Shown: positions 52,771-61,898 of the stretch, one piece after another
Layout: every line of letters starts with the position of its first letter
Numbering within the stretch: the first letter of the stretch is position 1
Source of the DNA: UBA6623 sp965238125
GTDB taxonomy: Bacteria > Acidobacteriota > Terriglobia > Bryobacterales > UBA6623
NCBI GenBank assembly: GCA_965238125.1
Contig: OZ250179.1
Span: forward strand, 6,572,001 to 6,636,000
DNA: 64,000 nt
Direction: 5' to 3'
The notes under the pieces: generated by a model
What the model was told of the DNA's origin: nothing
What the model saw: the letters and a program-made list of their open reading frames with translations, nothing else
Databases searched by the model: none
Position numbers and translations under genes: made by a program

Positions 52771-54204
52771 ATGATCACCGCGTGCCTGATCGCGCGTGAC
52801 GAAGAGGGGACGATCGGAAGGTGCCTGGAGTCGCTCGCGGGCGCCGTTGATGAGGTCGTGGTGGTGGACACGGGCTCGGGGGACCGCACCAAGAAAACAG
52901 CCCGGCGTCACGGCGCGCGGGTGGCCGACTTCCCCTGGGTGGACGATTTTTCGGCGGCGCGCAACCACGCTTTGGATCTGGCGCGGGGGGAGTGGATTCT
53001 CGTTGTCGATTGCGACGAAGCGCTTCACGGCCCTTCGCGCGAGCGCTTGCGTGAAACCGTGCGCGACTGCTCGGCGGACGGTTTTTCGGTGGAACTGGTG
53101 GACACCGAATCGGGGGGCGCTCAATCCCGGCCCCCCGGAGCAGCCGACTCCGCGGATGTGGAAATTGCCGGTGCGCGTTGGCAAGCGCTGCGGCTTTTTC
53201 GTCGCGACTCCGGCATTCGCTATCACGGAAGGGTTCACGAACGTCCCCTGTTTCCCGACGCCGGGGAACACCACGTCGAAGAGGCCCACGGAATTACGAT
53301 TCTGCACAGCGGTTATCAGAGCGCCGCCGAGCGCGGGGCCAAGGCCGAACGCAATTTGCGGCTGATCGAAACCGCGCTGGCCGAGACGCCGGAAGACGAC
53401 TTGGTCGAGCGCAGCCTGTACCAATTCTATCGAGCGTTCGGTTCGCCGCCGCCGGAGCGCGACAGGCGGGTGGCGGCGTGGGTCAAGTTCGTGGAGGCGG
53501 AGCGATCGCTGCAACAGCCGCCGGTTGCGCCTTGGATACCCTCGGGGCTGGCGCAGCATGCTTGGTGGCTCAGCGATCAGCGACGCCACCCGGAAGCCGA
53601 AGTCCGCGCGCGCCGCCTGCTGGCGCGCTTCGGTCCCTCGCCGCCGCTGTTTCTGGCGGTTGCGCGGGCGCGCGCCGCGGCGGGGGATTACGAAGCAGCC
53701 GAGGAGGCCGCGGCCGAGATCCTCGCCGACAACCCGGAAATCGCCTCCCCTTATCGACACTTTCCGTTGGACGTCGCGTTGGTGCGTCGGCGTGCCCACT
53801 ATCTACGGGCGGAAATTGCCGAGCGTGAGGGACGGCTCGAGGAGGCGCAAGCCGGTTACGCTCGGCTGGTCGAGCTCGACCCGGGCCATCTGCCGGCGGT
53901 GTTGCGGCTGGCCTGTGTCCAAGTGCAGCGGGAACGTTTCGCCGAGGCCGCCGAGACGCTTCGGGCGCACCCGCGCCTCGGCGAGCAGAATCTTCCCGAG
54001 ATCGATTGCCTTAACTTGGCGCTGAGTTTGATCGTCAATTCGTCGGGGGCGTCGAGACTGGAGCAACGGGTGCGGCAATGGTCGCCGCGCAGCGAAGTGG
54101 CGACGCGTTTTCTCGATCAGTTCGACCGGCACACTCCCGAGAGCCCTTGGTGCATGTCGGACTTTCCCGAGATTCACGAAGGTTTGCGGGTTTCACTGCC
54201 ATGA
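52771..54204 (+). CDS. Glycosyltransferase family 2 fused to TPR repeats
   Basis: The 477-residue product has an N-terminal GT-A domain: ITACLIARDEEGTIGRCLES, VVVVDTGSGDRTKKTA and the DxD-like VDCDEAL, with the acceptor-side HGRVHERP near residue 155. From about residue 225 the chain is TPR-like helices (AEVRARRLLARFG, ARAAAGDYEAAEEAA). This is the SunS/WaaE-type GT2 plus TPR arrangement. It probably glycosylates a protein or surface glycan in the cytoplasm. Its stop overlaps the start of a paralogue (ATGA). Confidence 0.87.
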   Translation: MITACLIARDEEGTIGRCLESLAGAVDEVVVVDTGSGDRTKKTARRHGARVADFPWVDDFSAARNHALDLARGEWILVVDCDEALHGPSRERLRETVRDCSADGFSVELVDTESGGAQSRPPGAADSADVEIAGARWQALRLFRRDSGIRYHGRVHERPLFPDAGEHHVEEAHGITILHSGYQSAAERGAKAERNLRLIETALAETPEDDLVERSLYQFYRAFGSPPPERDRRVAAWVKFVEAERSLQQPPVAPWIPSGLAQHAWWLSDQRRHPEAEVRARRLLARFGPSPPLFLAVARARAAAGDYEAAEEAAAEILADNPEIASPYRHFPLDVALVRRRAHYLRAEIAEREGRLEEAQAGYARLVELDPGHLPAVLRLACVQVQRERFAEAAETLRAHPRLGEQNLPEIDCLNLALSLIVNSSGASRLEQRVRQWSPRSEVATRFLDQFDRHTPESPWCMSDFPEIHEGLRVSLP

Positions 54205-55751
54205 ACTCCCCGGGTCCTGCCGCGAACCACCAGGCTCCCCGGCTCGCGCGCCGTCGTAACCGCATCAGCCTGTGCATGATTGTCAAGGACGAGGAGCGGT
54301 TTCTCGACGACTGCCTCGCTTCGGTGCTGGGCGTGGTGGACGAGATCGTGGTGGTCGACACGGGCTCGACCGACAAGACGATTGAGATCGCGAATTTACA
54401 CGGCGCGCGAGTGATTGACTTCCCCTGGACCGAGCACTTCGCCGAAGCCCGCAACCAGGCGATCGACGCAGCCGAGGGAGATTTTATGCTCACCCTCGAC
54501 GCGGACGAACGCCTGGACCCGACCACGGCCCACCATCTGCGCGAGGCGGTGGATCAAGCGGAGTTTGACGTTGCCTACTTGCAGTTCGCGAACGCCGATG
54601 AGAAGGGCCCGACGGGTCGGCGATGGATTGCCCCGCGGCTCTATCGGCTGACGCCGGGGCTGCGCTATATCGGCCGCGTCCATGAACAGGTTGCGCAGCC
54701 GCTGGCGGAGATTCGCTCGCTGACGCTCGACGCGCTGGTTCTGCATTACGGCTACCGCCAAGACGTTTTCCTGGAGCGAGGCAAAACGGAGCGCAACACC
54801 CGTTTACTCGAAGCGGCTCTGGAAGACCCCGAAGCCGCGAACCCGCTGGTGCGTTCGAACTACCTCTACCATCACGCCCACATGGCCCAGGGCGCGGAAC
54901 TGCTCGAGCGCTTCGAGAACTTTGTCGGCTACGTGCGCGAGCAATGGCCCGATGAACTTCCGGCCGTGCCTTGGGTCACGGCGGGGATCGCCGAGTGCAG
55001 CCGGTTACTCCACGACGCCGGCCGCTACGCCGAGGCCGGCGAGTTGGCTGAAGAATTGTTGCTGCGGCGCGGCCCATCGCCGCTGCTTGAATTTATTCGC
55101 TGCCGTGCCTGGATCGCCTCGGGCCGGGTGGAGGACGCCCGGGAACGGCTTCGCGCCATCACCGGCGAGGGCGCGGAAATTGCTCCCGCGCATCAACAGT
55201 ATTCGATGGACCTGCCGCTGGTCCGGGGACGCGTGCACTTCCTGTTGGGCCTGATCGAGGAATCGCGGAACAAAGACCCGCTCGCCGCCGACCACTTCCT
55301 CGCCGCGTATAACGAGGAACCGGATCAAGAGGTCTTCTGGAGCACGCTGCTTTGCATCTTCGCGCGGCTGGGGCGTTACCGCGACGCGCTCGACTTGCTC
55401 GAACATTCCGGCCAACCCGCCGACAATACCCGCCCGTCGCTCGACTGCCTCGCTCTGGCGTTGGCGGTGCTCGCGAAGTCGACGGGCGGACTGGCGTTCT
55501 GGGGCGAGAAAATGCGATGCGTCGCCGACGATTTCAGCGGCGCGCAGCGTCTGCTCGATCAACTCCGATGCCTCAAGCCCGACCGCGAGGCGCTTTTGGA
55601 AGATTTTCCGGATATTCACCAAGCCGTCATGAAACGCGCTGATCCGGCGGCGTTCCGGCTACCCCAAACCGTTCGGCGGAGCGAACTGGCGGTCATCGAA
55701 CAGCGCGCGCCCGCCGGAGGCAACCATGGCTTGCCGGCGATCGTCAACTAG
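54201..55751 (+). CDS. Second glycosyltransferase family 2 plus TPR protein
   Basis: The start at 54201 overlaps the previous stop. The 516-residue product has the GT2 motifs ISLCMIVKDEERFLDDCLAS, EIVVVDTGSTDKTIEIAN, LTLDADERLD and YIGRVHEQV, then TPR-like helices (ECSRLLHDAGRYAEAGELAE). It is a paralogue of the upstream gene, with higher similarity in the GT domain than in the repeats. The two may act in sequence on one acceptor. The acceptor is not evident. Confidence 0.88.
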   Translation: MNSPGPAANHQAPRLARRRNRISLCMIVKDEERFLDDCLASVLGVVDEIVVVDTGSTDKTIEIANLHGARVIDFPWTEHFAEARNQAIDAAEGDFMLTLDADERLDPTTAHHLREAVDQAEFDVAYLQFANADEKGPTGRRWIAPRLYRLTPGLRYIGRVHEQVAQPLAEIRSLTLDALVLHYGYRQDVFLERGKTERNTRLLEAALEDPEAANPLVRSNYLYHHAHMAQGAELLERFENFVGYVREQWPDELPAVPWVTAGIAECSRLLHDAGRYAEAGELAEELLLRRGPSPLLEFIRCRAWIASGRVEDARERLRAITGEGAEIAPAHQQYSMDLPLVRGRVHFLLGLIEESRNKDPLAADHFLAAYNEEPDQEVFWSTLLCIFARLGRYRDALDLLEHSGQPADNTRPSLDCLALALAVLAKSTGGLAFWGEKMRCVADDFSGAQRLLDQLRCLKPDREALLEDFPDIHQAVMKRADPAAFRLPQTVRRSELAVIEQRAPAGGNHGLPAIVN

Positions 55752-55927
55752 CCGGGGGGCGGGAGACATTTCGCTCCCAAGCGATAAGACTAAAGCCTTA
55801 CCCCTAGATGGTGTCAGGCCGCGACCGTATTTCGTACCACTCCCGCCCAGCGTATACACACAACCCTTTTGGTGCTTTCCGCCTATGGACCGAACGCTCT
55901 ATTTGCCACATCATCAATAACAGAGAA

Positions 55928-55945
55928 CTCCTCACCCGCGAGGAG
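55928..55945 (+). promoter_or_regulatory. Hairpin in the response-regulator leader
   Basis: CTCCTC and GAGGAG pair across a six-base loop, 19 bases before the ATG of the response regulator. The GAGGAG arm looks like a ribosome binding site but is too far from that ATG to serve it well. It could be a minor control hairpin. Confidence 0.3.
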
Positions 55946-55964
55946 AACTGCCTCCAAAAATGCG

Positions 55965-56612
55965 ATGGCACAGCAAGAAGTAATTCGAGTCGCGTTGGCG
56001 GACGACCATCCTGTCTTTCGGGACAGCGTACGGCAGTTGCTTTCCCTTGAGCCGGGTTTTGAGATCGTCGGGGAAGTCGGCGACGGGGAGGACGTGTCTC
56101 CGCTTTTGCGTGACAACCGCCCTGACGTCCTACTGCTCGACCTGTCCATGCCGGGCCTGGACGGCCAGACGACGTTGCTGCGGCTGCGCTCCGACGAGAC
56201 GAGGACAAAGGTTATCGTTCTTACCGCGTCCGATGACCCGCAACAGCACGTCCGCGCCATTGGCTACGGCGCCTCGGCGATCGTACTGAAGCAGATGGCG
56301 ACCCTGGAGCTGACCGAGAGCATTCGGCGCGTTCATCGAGGCGAGGTGTGGTTGGACAGTGGAACCACAGCGGCGTTGATGAGCAGTGTCCGTAAAGACA
56401 CGCAAGGCGATGGACCGACGCTGACCGACAGGCAGAAAGAGGTTGTGGCTTTGGTCGCCCAGGGGCGCACCAACGGCCAGATCGCGAAGGTGCTGTTTCT
56501 CAGCAAGCAAACCGTAAAGAACCATCTTTACCAAATCACCGAAAAGTTGGGACTTTCCGGGCGCGTGGAATTGGCCCACTACGCGATAGAGCACGACTTG
56601 ACGACTCGCTAA
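55965..56612 (+). CDS. NarL/FixJ-type response regulator
   Basis: The 215-residue product has a receiver domain with the acidic pair in VALADDHPVFRDSVRQL, the phospho-acceptor Asp in DVLLLDLSMPGLDGQ, Thr in KVIVLTASDDP and Lys in AIVLKQMATLELT. The C-terminal LuxR helix-turn-helix reads LTDRQKEVVALVAQGRTNGQ and IAKVLFLSKQTVKNHLYQ. No histidine kinase gene is nearby, so it is an orphan. It is convergent with the next gene with only one base between stops. Confidence 0.92.
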   Translation: MAQQEVIRVALADDHPVFRDSVRQLLSLEPGFEIVGEVGDGEDVSPLLRDNRPDVLLLDLSMPGLDGQTTLLRLRSDETRTKVIVLTASDDPQQHVRAIGYGASAIVLKQMATLELTESIRRVHRGEVWLDSGTTAALMSSVRKDTQGDGPTLTDRQKEVVALVAQGRTNGQIAKVLFLSKQTVKNHLYQITEKLGLSGRVELAHYAIEHDLTTR

Positions 56613-56613
56613 G

Positions 56614-57267
56614 CTACGGTTGCTCTTTCTTTTCGTCGGGACGAAGCAGGGTCGGCCGCTTACGCTTCTTCTTCTCTTCCTCGCTACGGATGGCTTCCAT
56701 TTCCTTTTTGAGTTCGGGAACCATTGAGGCTTCGCGTTTCGCTGTTTCTTGCTCGGCGGCTTCTTGGATCGCGGCCTTTCTGGCCGCTAAATCGCCGCCG
56801 CCGAGTTCCATGCTGTCGCGCGTGATATCGATGGCGTCCTCGAGGACGAACTGGTAGCGAAAGTGGTCTTCGGGCGGATCGTCGGCGATCTTTTCGAGCG
56901 CGGCGAGGAAGCTCTCCTGTTGTTCCAGCATGGGGCCGATCGAGGGGCCGATGTCGAACTCCCGGTCGAGCGCGTCATCCACGACGGTGTCGACGGCCTC
57001 CAAAATATGGCCGTATTCCTTGAGTGTTCGGTGGATGATTTTGGAGCGTCCGGGCTTTTCCTCGGCGAGGCGCAATCGAATCAACTCGACTCGAAGCTTG
57101 GCGAATTCGAGGTAGCGGTGAATGCGCAGATTCGGTTCTTGCGCTTCCCGAATCGAATCGATTTCATGGTCGGTGAGGAACTCGCGCCTAACACCGATAT
57201 AGTCCTGGGCGACGAGGGTCGTCGCGCCCGAGAGCAGCAGGAAAATCGCCCAAAGTTTGTGCGTCAT
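56614..57267 (-). CDS. Hypothetical secreted helical protein
   Basis: The ATG at 57267 follows GAGGTGG and gives a 217-residue protein with a signal peptide (THKLWAIFLLLSGATTLVA, then Q). The mature part is mostly helical and charged. It ends with a Lys/Arg/Glu-rich tail (KKEMEAIRSEEEKKKRKRP). It is the third gene of the set TPR protein, 153-residue secreted protein, this protein. I do not recognise the family. Confidence 0.7.
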   Translation of the reverse strand: MTHKLWAIFLLLSGATTLVAQDYIGVRREFLTDHEIDSIREAQEPNLRIHRYLEFAKLRVELIRLRLAEEKPGRSKIIHRTLKEYGHILEAVDTVVDDALDREFDIGPSIGPMLEQQESFLAALEKIADDPPEDHFRYQFVLEDAIDITRDSMELGGGDLAARKAAIQEAAEQETAKREASMVPELKKEMEAIRSEEEKKKRKRPTLLRPDEKKEQP

Positions 57268-57275
57268 CCGCCACC

Positions 57276-57737
57276 TCATTTCTTTTTCGGCTTGGTCATG
57301 ATGGCCCGCAGGAGTTGATCGTTGATTTGCGAGACTCGTTCTCGCACCGGGTCCACCGCCGTGCGTTCGGCGACCAGAAGATTGCGGGACAAGGCGTCGA
57401 GCTGTTTGAGCAGCCGGCGAGTTTGAATTTCCGCTCGCTTGAAATGCTTCGGCCGGCGGCGGGCCGGTTTGCCGGTTGCCGTGAGCGCTTCATGGGCCAA
57501 TTCCACCGCCGCGAGGAGTTCGGCCAAGATGCGCTTTCCCTCTTGCGGTTCGCTTCGCTGGTACGCCGCGAGAACGTGATCCACTTGGGCGCGCGAAAAT
57601 TCCAAGGCGCGCCGGGCTTTCCGTTCGAGGTCCGGTTCGGTCTTCAACGACTCGAACTCGGAGGAGCCGGGACCCTGCGCCGCCGCGGCCGCGAAGGCGA
57701 TCAAGAGCCCGAATATTGCCGCGCAACGCCGGATCAT
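57276..57737 (-). CDS. Hypothetical secreted helical protein (153 residues)
   Basis: The product has a signal peptide (IRRCAAIFGLLIAFAAAAAQ) and a helical mature part with ARRALEFSRAQVDHVLAAYQ and FKRAEIQTRRLLKQLDALSR. Its start overlaps the TPR gene stop by four bases, and the next gene follows after eight bases. It shares general composition with that next gene, so the two may be distant relatives forming a complex. Function unknown. Confidence 0.72.
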   Translation of the reverse strand: MIRRCAAIFGLLIAFAAAAAQGPGSSEFESLKTEPDLERKARRALEFSRAQVDHVLAAYQRSEPQEGKRILAELLAAVELAHEALTATGKPARRRPKHFKRAEIQTRRLLKQLDALSRNLLVAERTAVDPVRERVSQINDQLLRAIMTKPKKK

Positions 57738-58966
57738 CGTCTTCGGTTGAGTGATCTTTCAATCACTTTGGCCCTTTCGCGAGCCTTCCATTCTTCTTCT
57801 TCGAGCCCGGAGTTCGTTTCCAGGAAGCGGCGGTAGCTCGCCAAGGCTTCCTTGCGCAACTTGAGCTTGTCTTCGATAATCGCCCGCAGGTAAATCCGCG
57901 CCGGCTTGGACGGGCCGGCGTTGGCCGACTGCGTCAGAGCCTTGAGGGCGCCGGGCAAGTCTTCGTTCTTGTACATCGCGAAGGCCAGTCCGTTCCAGGC
58001 GTCCACGAGATCGGGCTTGCGTTCGAGCAAGGCGAGGTAGTTGCGCGCGGCATCGGAGAACTGCTCGTTGTGCAAAAGCAGGTTGGCGTAGCGCAGCCGC
58101 AGGGCGGGGTCGGCGTTCTCGGCGGCGGCGGCTTCACGCAGGTGGGGCAGCGCCTTGGCGATCTCGTCGGTGTTCAGGTAGGCTTCGGCAAGAGCGGCGC
58201 GATTGGCGACGGTCGGGTCGAGCTCGACAGCCTTTTCGAAAAACCGTACGGCCTCGGGATATTGCTTGAGATCGAGCAGCAACAAACCGATCCGCTCGCG
58301 GACAGCGACGGCTTCGGGGTCGACGGTGAGATAGCCGCGGTAGAGCGCGAGTGCTTTCTTGGGATCGCCGTTGTCTTCGAGATGCTCGGCGAGTTCGAGC
58401 TTCATGGATTGAAGCTCGGGATCGAGCTCGGCGGCCCGATCGTAATGCGGGGCGGCTTCCGCCGCTCGGCCCGAGCGCAGCAAGGATTGACCCAGGCCCA
58501 GGTGCGCATCAGCGGATTGCGGATCGAGGCCGACCGCTTTCTTATAGGCGTCGGCGGCCGCTTCCGGGTCGCCGATCTCAAGCGAGGCGTGGGCGAGGTA
58601 GAGGGCCGGAGCGAATTGGTCGGGACGGCCGTCGATGACCGCTTGGAAGTGGGGCGCCGCTTGGCCGAACTCGCGCCGCTCCATGAGCAGGATCCCCAGG
58701 TTCATGTGAGCTTCGACGAGTTCGGGTTTCAGCTCGACGACTTTTCGGTAATGTTCGACGGCCTTGTCGCTCTGTTGGAGTTGGGTGTAGCAATAAGCGA
58801 GGTTGAATTGGACCTCGACGTTTTCCGGTTCCTCGGCGACGATTGTTTCGAGCAAGGGGGCGGCCGTCGCCCAGTCTTCCTCGTCGAGCGCCTTGACGGC
58901 CTGCTCGAGGTCGCCGGCGGCGAGGGGAACGGCCAATAAAACCAGCGCGGCGAACGCCCGCAACAT
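57734..58966 (-). CDS. Secreted TPR protein
   Basis: The 410-residue product begins with a signal peptide (LRAFAALVLLAVPLAAGDLE) and is otherwise a continuous TPR array of about ten units, for example VQFNLAYCYTQLQQSDKAVE, AHLGLGQSLLRSGRAAEAAP and KLELAEHLEDNGDPKKALAL. It is the first gene of a three-gene operon with the two helical secreted proteins. A periplasmic scaffold role is likely. The client is unknown. Confidence 0.86.
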   Translation of the reverse strand: MLRAFAALVLLAVPLAAGDLEQAVKALDEEDWATAAPLLETIVAEEPENVEVQFNLAYCYTQLQQSDKAVEHYRKVVELKPELVEAHMNLGILLMERREFGQAAPHFQAVIDGRPDQFAPALYLAHASLEIGDPEAAADAYKKAVGLDPQSADAHLGLGQSLLRSGRAAEAAPHYDRAAELDPELQSMKLELAEHLEDNGDPKKALALYRGYLTVDPEAVAVRERIGLLLLDLKQYPEAVRFFEKAVELDPTVANRAALAEAYLNTDEIAKALPHLREAAAAENADPALRLRYANLLLHNEQFSDAARNYLALLERKPDLVDAWNGLAFAMYKNEDLPGALKALTQSANAGPSKPARIYLRAIIEDKLKLRKEALASYRRFLETNSGLEEEEWKARERAKVIERSLNRRR

Positions 58967-59053
58967 GCTGTCATTCTAGCCCGCTTTCGCGATTGGCTGC
59001 CGTGGACGCCGACGGGGACGACGGGGAGGGGGTGTTGATTTATGAAACGGGTT

Positions 59054-59169
59054 CCCCGGGGCTGAAGCCCGGGGCTATGGCTCCCGTCGCCCCGCGGCTG
59101 CCTCGGTTTGTGATTTCAGGGGCTATACCGTAATCCGCCTTACGCTTGAAAGGGGATTTTCGGAAGAGT
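59054..59169. repeat. REP-like hairpin and interspersed repeat upstream of cytochrome gene
   Basis: CCCCGGG (59054-59060) and CCCGGGG (59068-59074) form a hairpin with a GCTGAAG loop, a common REP-like palindrome. Bases 59081-59169 are the inverted partner of 30798-30889 (about 95% identical). The rest of the 58967-59339 gap holds no gene. Confidence 0.8.
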
Positions 59170-59339
59170 TCACTTCGCACCACGCTGGTCTACGAATGCA
59201 GTTGTCACTTTAGGTTAGCGCTCGGTACAGCCCCCATTTTTTCACGGGCGCAAGGCGATGCGGCTGCCCGCGAGGCCGGTTTGCTGTGTATAATCGGAGG
59301 CCGACGCGGCCGGGCATCTAACCGACCAAATCTCCATCC

Positions 59340-60164
59340 ATGCGAAGTTCGATCCAAACCCGTTTCCATCTCGCGGGACTTGCGTCGTCGTTGGCCCTGC
59401 TCGTGGTTGTCGCCGCGGCCGTGCTGCAACCCGCGATGGCACAGCGCGTCGAGCGGAACCCTTTCAGCTCGGCCGAAGACCTCGCCGAGGGCCGCCGGCT
59501 TTATTCGCTCAACTGCGCTAACTGCCACGGTCTCGAGGGTGCGTCGGGACGCGGGGCCAGGTTGGCCACGAAACGCCACAAACACGGCGACTCCGACAGC
59601 GAGATGTTCCGCAACATTCTCGACGGCATCGCCGGCACCGAGATGCCCGGGCTGTGGCTCGACGAGGACGCGGTGTGGAGGATCCTTCTCTTCGTCCGCA
59701 CGCTGGAGCCGGAGACCGAGCGGGTCTGCCGGTCAGCGGAAGGCGATGCCTGGCGCGGCCGTGAGCTCTTCGTAAAAAGGGGGCGCTGCTCTTCCTGCCA
59801 CACGGTCGGCATGGGAGGCGGACGCCTGGGGCCCGACCTGAGCGACGCCGGCATGAAATACACGCGCGAGCAAATTCGGGAAGCCGTGCTTGATCCGACC
59901 GGCACCATCGCGGCAGGGCGCCGCGGCGTCAAGGTCGTCTCGCGCGCGGGCGACGCGCACGAGGGCATTCTGCTCAACGAAGACGCCTATTCGCTCCACA
60001 TGATGGGGCGGGACGAGCAGATCCGGTCTTTCGCCAAAGAAGACCTGGCGTCGTTCGAACGTCTCGACCAATCGCTGATGCCCGCCTACGGGGATCTGTT
60101 TTCCGCCGCCGATCTGGACAACCTGACCGCCTATCTGTGCACCTTGGGAGGTGAGCAGCCGTGA
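59340..60164 (+). CDS. Dihaem c-type cytochrome
   Basis: The 274-residue exported protein has a signal peptide (LASSLALLVVVAAAVLQPAM) and two CxxCH haem sites: CANCH (about residue 59) and CSSCH (about residue 152). Candidate axial Met residues lie after each domain (EMPGLWL and SLMPAYGD). Its stop overlaps the quinoprotein start (ATGA), so it is very likely the electron acceptor of that dehydrogenase. The second domain resembles the haem domains attached to PQQ dehydrogenases. Confidence 0.9.
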   Translation: MRSSIQTRFHLAGLASSLALLVVVAAAVLQPAMAQRVERNPFSSAEDLAEGRRLYSLNCANCHGLEGASGRGARLATKRHKHGDSDSEMFRNILDGIAGTEMPGLWLDEDAVWRILLFVRTLEPETERVCRSAEGDAWRGRELFVKRGRCSSCHTVGMGGGRLGPDLSDAGMKYTREQIREAVLDPTGTIAAGRRGVKVVSRAGDAHEGILLNEDAYSLHMMGRDEQIRSFAKEDLASFERLDQSLMPAYGDLFSAADLDNLTAYLCTLGGEQP

Positions 60165-61822
60165 GCGCCTTTTTCCGCAACCTCCCGCCGCGTTGGCGGG
60201 TTTTCGACAGAGCCGTCGCTTCGACGATCGCAAGAGCCCTGCTTGCCGTCTTTGTCTTTGCCGGTGCGGCCCATGCGCAGGTCAGCTATCAAGACATTCT
60301 CAACGCCTCGAAGAGCCCGGGCGAATGGTTGACTAACAACGGCAATTACGAAGGGCACCGCTACAGTGCGCTGTCTGAAATCACCCCCAAGAACGTCGCT
60401 GATTTGCGTCTACAGTGGGTCTTCCAAAAAGGCTTCCAACATAAATTCGAAACGTCGCCGCTCGTGGTCGGCGACGTGATGTACCTGACCGTTCCGCCGA
60501 ATGAAGTGTACGCGGTCGACACGGCCGGCGGCGCCGAACTTTGGCACTACCGGCGCGACTTGCCGCCCAAGGTGATCGCCTGTTGCGGGCTGGTGAACCG
60601 CGGGTTGGCGGTCCACGGCGACCGGCTCTTCATGGGGACGCTCGATTCCTACCTCATCAGCCTTGACCGCAAGACGGGCCGCGTGCTGTGGGAGTCGGAG
60701 ATGTTCGACTACACGAAGGGCTACGGCACGACGCTGGCCCCGCTCGTGGTCAAGGACAAGGTCATGGTCGGGACGACCGGCGGCGAGTACGGCATCCGAG
60801 GTTTCATCGACGCCTACAACGTCGAGGACGGCAAACGGGAGTGGCGCTTCCATACCGTGCCGGGGCCGGGCGAATTCGGCCGCGATACCTGGGAAGGCGA
60901 CTCGTGGAAGACCGGCGGCGCTTCGATTTGGGTCACCCCGTCGTTCGACGCGGAGTTGAATCTTACCTATTGGGGGGTGGGCAATCCGGGGCCGGATTGG
61001 AACGGCGACTTCCGTAAAGGCGACAACCTGTTCTCTGATTCCGTCGTCGCGCTCGACCCCGATACCGGCAAGCGCAAATGGCATTTCCAGTTCACGCCGC
61101 ACGACGTGCACGACTGGGACGCCACGCAAGTCATGATCCTGGTGGACCGCGAATACGAAGGCCGCATGCGCAAGCTGCTGATCACGGCCAACCGCAACGG
61201 CTTCTATTACGTGCTCGACCGGGAGTCGGGAGAGTTTCTGCGCGCCGAGGCTTATGTCAAACAGACTTGGGCCGAGCGGATCGACAAGAACGGCCGGCCA
61301 GTGCGCGTACCGGGAAAATTTCCGACCGAGGAAGGGATCGAAGTTTACCCCAGCGTCGCCGGCGGCACGAATTGGATGTCGCCGTCGTATAGCCCCGATA
61401 CGGGGCTCTTTTACGTCACCGCTCGTGAAGGCAGCAGTATCTACTACAAGGGTCCGGTTGACTACACCGCGGGCACGCGCTTTTGGGGCGGCCGCTTCGA
61501 TAATCAGGACGAAAATCCCGGCAAGTGGTGGGGTGCCGTGCGCGCGCTGGATCCTTTGACCGGGAAGAAGGTTTGGGAGCACCGCCTCTTCCGGCCCGCT
61601 TGGGCCGGGCTGCTCTCGACGGGCGGAGGGCTGATCTTCGCCGGCAGCGACGAGGGGCATTTCAAAGCCCTCGACGACAAGACCGGCGAAGAGCTTTGGC
61701 GGCTGAATCTCGGGGGAACTATCAAGGCCAACCCCATGGCGTTTGAAAGCAAGGGCAAACAGAGAGTGGCTATCGCGGCCGGCAGCGGGCTTTTTGTTTT
61801 CGGGTTGCCGGAAAAGAAATAG
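60161..61822 (+). CDS. PQQ-dependent alcohol-dehydrogenase-like quinoprotein
   Basis: The 553-residue periplasmic protein is an eight-bladed propeller of the methanol/ethanol dehydrogenase group, with the start YEGHRYSALSEITPKNVADL and tryptophan-docking repeats such as VVALDPDTGKRKWHF and VRALDPLTGKKVWEH. Vicinal cysteines for the ring disulfide over PQQ are in KVIACCGLVNRG. The catalytic region TPHDVHDWDATQ has Asp at the active position and a second Asp two residues on. It lacks a fused haem domain; the overlapping upstream cytochrome fills that role. The alcohol substrate is unknown. Some acidobacterial relatives may not bind PQQ. Confidence 0.86.
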   Translation: MSAFFRNLPPRWRVFDRAVASTIARALLAVFVFAGAAHAQVSYQDILNASKSPGEWLTNNGNYEGHRYSALSEITPKNVADLRLQWVFQKGFQHKFETSPLVVGDVMYLTVPPNEVYAVDTAGGAELWHYRRDLPPKVIACCGLVNRGLAVHGDRLFMGTLDSYLISLDRKTGRVLWESEMFDYTKGYGTTLAPLVVKDKVMVGTTGGEYGIRGFIDAYNVEDGKREWRFHTVPGPGEFGRDTWEGDSWKTGGASIWVTPSFDAELNLTYWGVGNPGPDWNGDFRKGDNLFSDSVVALDPDTGKRKWHFQFTPHDVHDWDATQVMILVDREYEGRMRKLLITANRNGFYYVLDRESGEFLRAEAYVKQTWAERIDKNGRPVRVPGKFPTEEGIEVYPSVAGGTNWMSPSYSPDTGLFYVTAREGSSIYYKGPVDYTAGTRFWGGRFDNQDENPGKWWGAVRALDPLTGKKVWEHRLFRPAWAGLLSTGGGLIFAGSDEGHFKALDDKTGEELWRLNLGGTIKANPMAFESKGKQRVAIAAGSGLFVFGLPEKK

Positions 61823-61898
61823 ACTCGGCTCCACGACCGCCCGGACCAGGTTGGCGGATAAGATCGGCGAGGCAGTGTACCGCGACATCGAGGAACAG

